Part shown: piece by piece, positions 1 through 4,998 of the stretch | Layout of the letters: each line of letters begins with the position of its first letter | Numbering within the stretch: position 1 is the stretch's first letter | Assembly: GCA_937919125.1 (NCBI GenBank) | Contig: CALFOB010000014.1 | Coordinates: forward strand, 1-6,127 | DNA: 6,127 bases | Reading direction: 5' to 3' | Source of the DNA: an uncultured Micrococcales bacterium | GTDB lineage: Bacteria; Actinomycetota; Actinomycetes; Actinomycetales; Microbacteriaceae | Position numbers and translations under genes: made by a program | Notes under the pieces: generated by a model | Seen by the model: the letters and a program-made list of their open reading frames with translations, nothing else | What the model was told of the DNA's origin: nothing | The model's database searches: none

Positions 1-1226
1 TCTGGATTTAGCTTTATATCTTTGTGCTTATTAGCAACAATTCCCGCAATCACTCCTGCAACAGCAAATGTGGCGATTGGGAATATCATCGCCAACGGCA
101 AAGATGAAGCATCGATAAGAGAACCCATAATCATCTTCGCGAAGATAACAACAATTGTGTTGAACAAAAGCAATCTACTGAGAGCTTGAGCTGTTGAAAG
201 ACCTTCCACGTTTCCAGCAGCACTAAAGAATCCTGGCACCATAGATGAAATACCAAGACCAGCGATTGCAAAGAACACACATAGAAGTAGTAACGCTAGA
301 TCTTGATTTGAACCGGCAAGAGTTGCTGAAGTAAATACTGCAAGTGCTAAAGCTGTTGATCCAAAGAACCCACCAACCTGAGAAAGTCTTGCTACGTTGT
401 ATTTCTCAGTCAGTCTGGCAATCGAGAATCTTCCAACAATCATTGCGATGACGAATACTGTGTAAGGCCATGCCGCTCTAGATGGATCTAGGTTCAGAAC
501 TTCTTTTCCATAAACACTTGACCAGTCCATAAGAACTAGTTCTGGCCACATACCCATGAATCCACCAATAGCTAATAGCCACAGGTACTTAGGTGTCTTT
601 AGCCAAGAGATTCTCTCCGCAGGAACATCTCTATCTACTGAATCACTTTCAGCAGGAGCAATCATGTGCTTCACAGCCCATAAGAACAGAGCAAGACAAA
701 GCATTGGCATTAGGAACATCTGAAGTTTCAAAGGAGTGAACGCCGCGATAACACCAGAGACAGCAGCTGAGGTTGCAGCTCCAACACTCCATGCTCCGTG
801 GAAACTACCAAGGAGAACCTTGTTCACTCTCTTCTGGAACATAACTGCTTGAGAGTTCAATGCGATGTTGAAAACGCTGATTGCGAAGGACAACATAAAG
901 TTGAGCATCAAGAAGAGCCACCACTGGGTCGGATAAGGCAGGGCTAGAAGTATTCCTACAAAAGCAAAGCTTGAATACTTGATAACCGGTGTGGTTCCGA
1001 ATCTAATAACTAAGCGGCTAGTGAAGATCAGGGGAACAAGTGACCCCGCTCCGCTGAAACCAATAATTGCTCCCCATAGTTCTTTAGAGACCGCTAGGTT
1101 TTCAATAAATTCTGGGATACGGGGCATCCAGGAGAGAGTTGCAAAGCCTTGGGTGAAGAAGGTAACCATCAGTGCAAACTGAGCAGTTTTTGCTCGGCTG
1201 TCTGAGATACCTGTCTTTTTGCTCAT
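1..1226 (-). CDS. MFS transporter, YbjJ-like (3' end cut by window edge)
   Basis: This is a major facilitator superfamily membrane transporter whose substrate is unknown. The frame is open for 408 codons from ATG at 1226 to the window edge, so the C-terminal end is missing. Strongly hydrophobic segments occur across the whole length (for example near residues 15-32, 52-70, 84-98, 101-125, 142-163, 168-186, 214-232, 252-268, 283-303, 308-334, 352-370 and 377-398), consistent with 12 helices and a central polar loop at 190-212. Family-like stretches are SWMPRIPEF (32-40) in the first external loop, LNSQA (123-127) followed by GSFHGAWSVG (140-149), and MDWSSVYG (233-240). These resemble the YbjJ group of MFS proteins. 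The ATG shares one base with the TAA stop of the reductase upstream (TAATG), and only a weak A/G-rich stretch (AAGAAAG) precedes it, so translation is probably coupled. The MFS call is firm; the subgroup is from memory of the family. Confidence 0.88.
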   Translation of the reverse strand, partial: MSKKTGISDSRAKTAQFALMVTFFTQGFATLSWMPRIPEFIENLAVSKELWGAIIGFSGAGSLVPLIFTSRLVIRFGTTPVIKYSSFAFVGILLALPYPTQWWLFLMLNFMLSFAISVFNIALNSQAVMFQKRVNKVLLGSFHGAWSVGAATSAAVSGVIAAFTPLKLQMFLMPMLCLALFLWAVKHMIAPAESDSVDRDVPAERISWLKTPKYLWLLAIGGFMGMWPELVLMDWSSVYGKEVLNLDPSRAAWPYTVFVIAMIVGRFSIARLTEKYNVARLSQVGGFFGSTALALAVFTSATLAGSNQDLALLLLCVFFAIAGLGISSMVPGFFSAAGNVEGLSTAQALSRLLLFNTIVVIFAKMIMGSLIDASSLPLAMIFPIATFAVAGVIAGIVANKHKDIKLNP

Positions 1227-2572
1227 TAGTCTTTCTTGAACGCTGCTTCTAGGAAGTCTTCACGCTCAACAAGTTTCACTCGTTCACGTTCTTGAGCTGC
1301 TCCTAGAGCCTTCTCTGTTGCATCAATCTTTAGCCATTCAGGCCAACCTAGGAACTGAACGCCTTTTGAGTTAAGTAGTGAAACAACATCAGCTTCATCT
1401 GCATGTGCTGGCTTCCACCAGGTGCTCTTATCTTCAATTACACAAGCAATAGTTTCCATAGCATCGCTCTTAGTGTGTCCAATAAGACCGATAGGTCCAC
1501 GCTTGATCCAACCGGTTGCATAAATACCTGGAATGTGTTCACCGTTCTCATCTAGAACTCGACCTGCGGCGTTAGTAATAACACCAGCTTTGTGATCAAA
1601 AGGAATTGAATCTAGTTCAGAACCAAAGTAACCGATTGCTCTATAAACAGCTTGAACAGGGAACTCTCTGATTTCCCCTGTACCGGTAACACCACCAGAA
1701 CCATCTAGTTCAGTTCTTTCAATTCTTAGACCAGTGACCTTGCCATCTTCACCAAGTATTTCTTTAGGTGAACTAAAGAAATGTAGGTGAAGCCTCTTTG
1801 TTGCAGAAGTTCTCTCTTTACCCCTGTGGCTCTCGAGGGTGTTAACCATAACTCTGGTTTGGTTGTTGGTATCAATAGCTTCTTGAGACCCTGCATCGTA
1901 TTTGAAGTCTTCGTCATAGACGATGGTGTCAACACCTTCAATGTCACATGCTTCACGAAGTTCTAGTGGGGTGAACTTAACTTGAGCAGGACCGCGTCTT
2001 CCGAATACGTGGACATCAGTAACAGGAGATGCTAGTAGTCCTTGATAGACATTGTCTGGAATATCGGTTGATAGAAGATCTTCAGGTTGCTTAGCCAAGA
2101 TACGAGCAACATCTAGTGCTACGTTTCCATTTCCAAGTACTGCTACCTCTTTGGCATTTAGTGGCCAGGTTCTTGGGAAATCAGGATGTGCGTCATACCA
2201 GTTAACAAAATCAGCTGCACCGTAGCTACCATCTAGTTCAACACCAGGAATGTTTAGGGCTGCATCTTTGATTGCACCGGTTGAGAAGATAACTGCGTTG
2301 TAGTGAGATTTAAGTTCATCAAGAGTGATGTCAGTTCCATACTTTACGTTTCCAAAGAAACGGATGTCTCCTCTATCAAGAACTTCATAAAGAGCTCTAA
2401 TGATGCCTTTGATTCTTGGGTGATCAGGAGCAACTCCATAGCGAACTAGACCGTACGGAGCAGGGAGTAAATCAAATAGGTCGATGCTCACATCAAAGTC
2501 TCTTTCAGCTTTGATAATTAGGTCTGCTGCATAAATACCGGCAGGGCCGGCACCAACAATTGCTAAACGCAT
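1226..2572 (-). CDS. fprA: FprA-type ferredoxin/adrenodoxin-NADP+ reductase (FAD)
   Basis: This is a cytoplasmic FAD flavoprotein that transfers electrons between NADPH and a ferredoxin-type partner, of the adrenodoxin-reductase/FprA type. Numbered from ATG at 2572 (448 aa), it has an N-terminal FAD-binding Rossmann motif IVGAGPAG (5-12), the family segment LVRYGVAPDHP (42-52), an NADP-binding motif VLGNGNVALDVAR (145-157), the RRGPAQVKFTPLELRE segment (192-207), and the C-terminal FAD signature GWIKRGPIGLIGHTKSDA (354-371). Length matches the family (about 450 aa). Start choice: an in-frame TTG at 2581 would add three residues. AAAGGA at 2593-2598 lies 11 nt before the TTG and 20 nt before the ATG, while GGA inside TTGGAAAAAATG sits 5 nt before the ATG. 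I prefer the ATG because the FAD strand begins directly after it, but the TTG remains possible. The gene lies 26 nt after the polyprenyl synthase stop and overlaps the transporter start by 1 nt. Its electron acceptor is not in the window; a link to quinone synthesis rests on position alone. Confidence 0.92.
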   Translation of the reverse strand: MRLAIVGAGPAGIYAADLIIKAERDFDVSIDLFDLLPAPYGLVRYGVAPDHPRIKGIIRALYEVLDRGDIRFFGNVKYGTDITLDELKSHYNAVIFSTGAIKDAALNIPGVELDGSYGAADFVNWYDAHPDFPRTWPLNAKEVAVLGNGNVALDVARILAKQPEDLLSTDIPDNVYQGLLASPVTDVHVFGRRGPAQVKFTPLELREACDIEGVDTIVYDEDFKYDAGSQEAIDTNNQTRVMVNTLESHRGKERTSATKRLHLHFFSSPKEILGEDGKVTGLRIERTELDGSGGVTGTGEIREFPVQAVYRAIGYFGSELDSIPFDHKAGVITNAAGRVLDENGEHIPGIYATGWIKRGPIGLIGHTKSDAMETIACVIEDKSTWWKPAHADEADVVSLLNSKGVQFLGWPEWLKIDATEKALGAAQERERVKLVEREDFLEAAFKKD

Positions 2573-2598
2573 TTTTTCCAAGTTAGATCAAATCCTTT

Positions 2599-3603
2599 TT
2601 ACTGGTTGCGGTCAACAACGGCTTCAGCGAATACTCGCAGAGCGTCTTTGACCGGTGAATCTGGCAATGGAGCTAAAGCTGCAACAGCATCTGTTGCCCA
2701 GGTCTTTGCTAGTTGATAGGCCTCTTCAAGAGCTGGATGCTCTCTGAGCTTTGCTACCGCTAGGGCTAGCTGAGCATCATCTTCAAGGCCTGCATCAATT
2801 ATCTCAACTAGTTCTTGGGCTTTAGGGTCAGTGGCTGCATGGGCTCTCAGTAGCAGAGTAGGCATGGTTGGAACCCCTGCTCTGAGGTCTGTGCCAGGGG
2901 TCTTACCTGAGTCATCTGAGACGATGTCAATAACATCGTCAATCAGCTGGAAGGCGACGCCTACCTTCTCACCGTAGATTCTCATTGGCTCTCTGTATTC
3001 ATCAGGACCATCACCATAGACAACACCTAGTTCAGCACTAGCTGCAATTAGAGATCCAGTCTTGTCAGCAAGAACTTGAATGTAGTGAGCAATTGGGTCT
3101 TCATCGCCCTGTGGTCCCATAGTTTCATGTAGTTGACCAAGACATAGTCTTTCGAAAGTATCTGCTTGTAGTGAAAGTGCTTTGCCACCAAGGCGGCTAA
3201 CAATCTGTGATGCTCTTGCGAAAAGTAAATCTCCGGTCAAGATAGCTACGCTATTGCCCCATACTTCATGAGCTGTTGGAACACCTCTACGCATCGGTGC
3301 TCTATCCATAACATCATCGTGATACAGAGTTGCTAGGTGAGTCAGTTCAACAACAACAGCTGCTTTAGTTACTTCATCTTTAGAGTCATCACCCAAAGCA
3401 GCACCAAGGAGAACTAGAACAGGACGTAGTCTCTTGCCACCTGCTTCAAGAAGATGTCTTGAAGTTACATTGGCAACAGGATCAGTATGGGTGACTGCTT
3501 CTAGTAGTTGTACCTCTACTAGTTCTAGACCTGACTGAATCTTCTTCAGTAGAGCCTTGTCCACTACCTTACGTAGTTGTGGAGGTAGAACTATTTTGCT
3601 CAT
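2599..3603 (-). CDS. Long-chain polyprenyl diphosphate synthase (menaquinone side chain)
   Basis: This is a trans-isoprenyl diphosphate synthase that condenses isopentenyl diphosphate onto an allylic primer, here most likely to supply the menaquinone tail. The 334 aa length is normal for the family. Seen in sequence: GGKRLRP (55-61); the first aspartate-rich motif DDVMD (96-100) followed by RAPMRRG (101-107); GDLLFARAS (124-132); GQLHE (156-160); KTG (181-183); the second aspartate-rich motif DDVID (222-226); and GTDLRAG (237-243). All expected catalytic aspartates are present. The residue five before the first motif is Ala91, a small side chain; in this family a bulky Phe/Tyr there shortens the product, so a long-chain product (C35 or longer) is inferred, not shown. 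The ATG start overlaps the menG stop as ATGA (4 nt) and is preceded by the A/G-rich AAGAAAG, suggesting coupled translation. GrcC, HepT and IspB are names used for similar enzymes; I do not commit to one. Confidence 0.93.
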   Translation of the reverse strand: MSKIVLPPQLRKVVDKALLKKIQSGLELVEVQLLEAVTHTDPVANVTSRHLLEAGGKRLRPVLVLLGAALGDDSKDEVTKAAVVVELTHLATLYHDDVMDRAPMRRGVPTAHEVWGNSVAILTGDLLFARASQIVSRLGGKALSLQADTFERLCLGQLHETMGPQGDEDPIAHYIQVLADKTGSLIAASAELGVVYGDGPDEYREPMRIYGEKVGVAFQLIDDVIDIVSDDSGKTPGTDLRAGVPTMPTLLLRAHAATDPKAQELVEIIDAGLEDDAQLALAVAKLREHPALEEAYQLAKTWATDAVAALAPLPDSPVKDALRVFAEAVVDRNQ

Positions 3604-4298
3604 TTAGTCGCTTTCTTAGCGCTGTGTATTGCAACGATTCCTAAACTTGAATTCTTGTATTTTGCTTCTGTGAAACCAGCTTCGACTAACCACTGAACTA
3701 ATACCTCTTGCTTAGGCCAAGCAGCAATAGATTCTGAAAGGTAATCGTAAGCACCTTTGTTCTTAGCTAGAAGCTTGCTAAGTGTTGGCAGGATGTTGGC
3801 TAGATACCAGCGATACAAACTTCCAATAACTGGAGTTCTAACGTGGGAGAACTCACAGATAACAACTACTCCTCCTGGCTTTAGAACTCTAAGCATTTCT
3901 GTTAGAGCCTTTTTAGTGTCCACTACGTTTCTAAGTCCAAAGGAAATAGTCACTGCATCAACAGAAGCATCAGCGAAAGGCAACTTAGTTGCATCAGCAA
4001 AAACAAACTCAAGGTTAGGGTGGCGTTTTCTACCAACAGCTAGCATGCCTTCGCTGAAGTCACTGGCGATAACCTTTACCCCTGGTTTAGCAAAAACAAC
4101 TGATGAAGAACCAGTTCCGGCAGCGAGATCTAGGACGGTTTGACCTGATTTAGGGTTGATGGTTTTTAGGACTTGTCTTCGCCATAGGCGGTCTTGTCCG
4201 AAGGAAAGGAGGTCATTGGTGCGGTCGTAACTCTCAGCAACCGAATCAAACATGGCTGCGACTTCTGCCGGCTTTTTAGCCATATCCGCTTTATTCAC
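3600..4298 (-). CDS. menG: Demethylmenaquinone C-methyltransferase (MenG/UbiE family)
   Basis: This is a SAM-dependent class I methyltransferase that methylates demethylmenaquinone in the last step of menaquinone synthesis. It is 232 aa, normal for UbiE/MenG. Visible motifs are MFDSVAESYDRTNDLLSFG (16-34) with DRLWR (36-40), the UbiE N-terminal signature; SAM motif I VLDLAAGTG (55-63); the acidic residue D80 after the next strand (VIASD); ISFGLRNV (118-125); RVLKPGG (137-143); YDYLSESIAAWP (184-195); and C-terminal GIVAIHSA (220-227). The start is a GTG at 4298. An internal ATG at 4283 would lose MNKAD, but actinobacterial MenG proteins typically begin with a short KAD-x-x-K-x-P-x-EV-x-x-MFD leader, which supports the GTG. 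No Shine-Dalgarno is visible; an imperfect hairpin abuts the start instead. The gene follows the secreted-protein gene by 32 nt and overlaps the polyprenyl synthase start by 4 nt, the expected partner since it makes the prenyl tail of the substrate. Confidence 0.94.
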   Translation of the reverse strand: MNKADMAKKPAEVAAMFDSVAESYDRTNDLLSFGQDRLWRRQVLKTINPKSGQTVLDLAAGTGSSSVVFAKPGVKVIASDFSEGMLAVGRKRHPNLEFVFADATKLPFADASVDAVTISFGLRNVVDTKKALTEMLRVLKPGGVVVICEFSHVRTPVIGSLYRWYLANILPTLSKLLAKNKGAYDYLSESIAAWPKQEVLVQWLVEAGFTEAKYKNSSLGIVAIHSAKKATK

Positions 4299-4320
4299 AG
4301 GCTAAGTCTAATCTTTGCCT
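4299..4320 (-). promoter_or_regulatory. Imperfect inverted repeat touching the menG start codon
   Basis: Read on the minus strand, AGGC-A-AAG, a 6-nt loop ATTAGA, then CTT-A-GCCT ends one base before the GTG of menG. The arms give seven pairs around one A-A mismatch. There is no T-tract after it, so it is not a standard intrinsic terminator. It occupies the position where a Shine-Dalgarno would be, so it might mask initiation, cap a short-leader transcript or bind a protein. Separately, TAGACT within it (4305-4310) resembles a -10 box placed six bases before the GTG, which would allow a leaderless menG mRNA; no convincing -35 accompanies it. Both readings are inference. Confidence 0.35.
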
Positions 4321-4330
4321 GAGTGAGTAT

Positions 4331-4870
4331 CTACTGCTCAGAAGCCTTTAGGTAGCGTAATTTACGCCTTCTGCTCTGAAAAGTGTTAACACCGGTCAAA
4401 GTTGATAGACCTAGGGCTGCAACACCAAGAGCTATAGCTAGAACTTTGGCCCCTTCAACAAATTCATCTGCTGGAGTTGCTGTTGAAATGTTCACTGAAT
4501 CGATTGGAATAGCTGCATGCTGATAAGGGTTGAGTGTGGTGTCTTGGCTGTTTCCGCCTAGACCAACTTGTTCCAGTTTTGTGCTTTCTAGAATCGTCAC
4601 ACTTGTTGAGCCAGTTGGGATAGTAGGTAGGACATAAATGTTGGGATCTCTAGGCTGACCCATTCTCATAACTGTTGGTGGAATCAACAACCAAGAGTTG
4701 TCTTTGTAAAGTATTTCAATCTCAGTGTGGAGATTATCAACGTCGTGGTCATTAGCCGCAGGAGTCTCAATAGTTGGATCGTCTTGAGGCTCATCAGCAT
4801 ACGCACTCATTGGGAAGCTGATGCTGGCTAAAAGGAGTGCTGAGGCAGCAGTAATTAGAACTTTCCGCAC
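4331..4870 (-). CDS. Secreted protein with signal peptide and one C-terminal membrane anchor, function unknown
   Basis: I do not recognise this 179-aa protein. It starts with a classic Sec signal: MRK, a hydrophobic core (about 5-19), then SAYA before DE, predicting cleavage after Ala25. The mature N-terminus is strongly acidic (ten Asp/Glu and no Lys/Arg in residues 26-52). A Pro/Thr/Ser-containing region of roughly 85 residues follows with no cysteines anywhere. A single membrane segment lies at about 141-163 (AKVLAIALGVAALGLS and onwards), then RRRK (167-170) as a stop-transfer sequence and a short basic tail. The expected topology is outside domain, one helix, cytoplasmic tail. The start is GTG at 4870, well supported by a Shine-Dalgarno GAAGGGAG (4877-4884) with 6-nt spacing. 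It is the first gene of the leftward block, 32 nt ahead of menG, so co-transcription is likely. There is no LPXTG sorting signal and no lipobox. A role in envelope or quinone metabolism would be only a guess from position. Confidence 0.82.
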   Translation of the reverse strand: MRKVLITAASALLLASISFPMSAYADEPQDDPTIETPAANDHDVDNLHTEIEILYKDNSWLLIPPTVMRMGQPRDPNIYVLPTIPTGSTSVTILESTKLEQVGLGGNSQDTTLNPYQHAAIPIDSVNISTATPADEFVEGAKVLAIALGVAALGLSTLTGVNTFQSRRRKLRYLKASEQ

Positions 4871-4891
4871 TTGGCACTCCCTTCGCTGTTT

Positions 4892-4919
4892 TAGACTTCA
4901 AGTGACCTGTATTTAGGAT
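4892..4919 (+). promoter_or_regulatory. Candidate rightward promoter for menF
   Basis: TAGACT (4892-4897) matches four of six bases of a -35 box, and TAGGAT (4914-4919) matches four of six of a -10 box, with a 16-bp spacer. Transcription would start near 4926, giving a leader of about 70 nt that includes the near-palindrome at 4933-4949. The match is weak and such pairs occur by chance in AT-rich DNA. Confidence 0.22.
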
Positions 4920-4932
4920 ATCCCAGTCAAAA

Positions 4933-4949
4933 GAGACTAATTTAGGCTC
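4933..4949. promoter_or_regulatory. 17-bp near-palindrome, candidate operator
   Basis: GAGACTAATTTAGGCTC reads as GAG-x-CTAA-T-TTAG-x-CTC: seven of eight arm positions pair, with one mismatch and a single central base. It lies close to the middle of the divergent gap, 62 bp from the leftward start codon and 49 bp from the rightward one. Odd-length palindromes of this size are typical of dimeric helix-turn-helix repressor sites. No regulator gene is in the window to pair it with, so function is inferred from symmetry and position. Confidence 0.35.
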
Positions 4950-4998
4950 GCTGGGGATTTCACAGAAAACATACAGAACCAGATTTGGAATGAATTAG

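Larger units (their letters stand above)
4871..4998. promoter_or_regulatory. Divergent intergenic region between menF and the anchored-protein/menG operon
   Basis: This 128-bp gap separates two genes transcribed away from each other, so it must carry or overlap promoters for both directions. It holds the Shine-Dalgarno of the leftward gene (4877-4884), an 8-bp perfect palindrome GGATATCC (4916-4923), a 17-bp near-palindrome (4933-4949), and a direct repeat ATTTAGG at 4911-4917 and 4940-4946. Promoter elements are weak by consensus in both directions. A shared control site for menaquinone genes is plausible. Confidence 0.7.

Noticed and set aside
979..1182. 67-codon rightward open frame
   Set aside because: Lies wholly inside the transporter gene on the other strand and its translation shows no recognisable domain.
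1726..1956. 76-codon leftward open frame
   Set aside because: Out-of-frame shadow inside fprA, whose own frame has all expected motifs through this stretch.
3757..4143. 128-codon rightward open frame
   Set aside because: Antisense to the conserved core of menG. It is long for a shadow, but it has no domain-like pattern, and menG coding constraints explain the openness.
4299..4330. Intrinsic terminator between the anchored-protein gene and menG
   Set aside because: The hairpin is short, mismatched, not GC-rich and has no T-run after it.
4609..4633. LPTIPTG in the anchored protein as a sortase signal
   Set aside because: It is not LPXTG and lies about 60 residues before the membrane helix, not directly ahead of it.
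4910..4930. TTGACT and TAAATA on the minus strand as a leftward promoter
   Set aside because: The two boxes are only 9 bp apart, too close for a sigma-70-type promoter.
4925..4938. AGTC-AAAAGA-GACT small inverted repeat
   Set aside because: Only four pairs and partly nested in the stronger 17-bp near-palindrome; likely chance.
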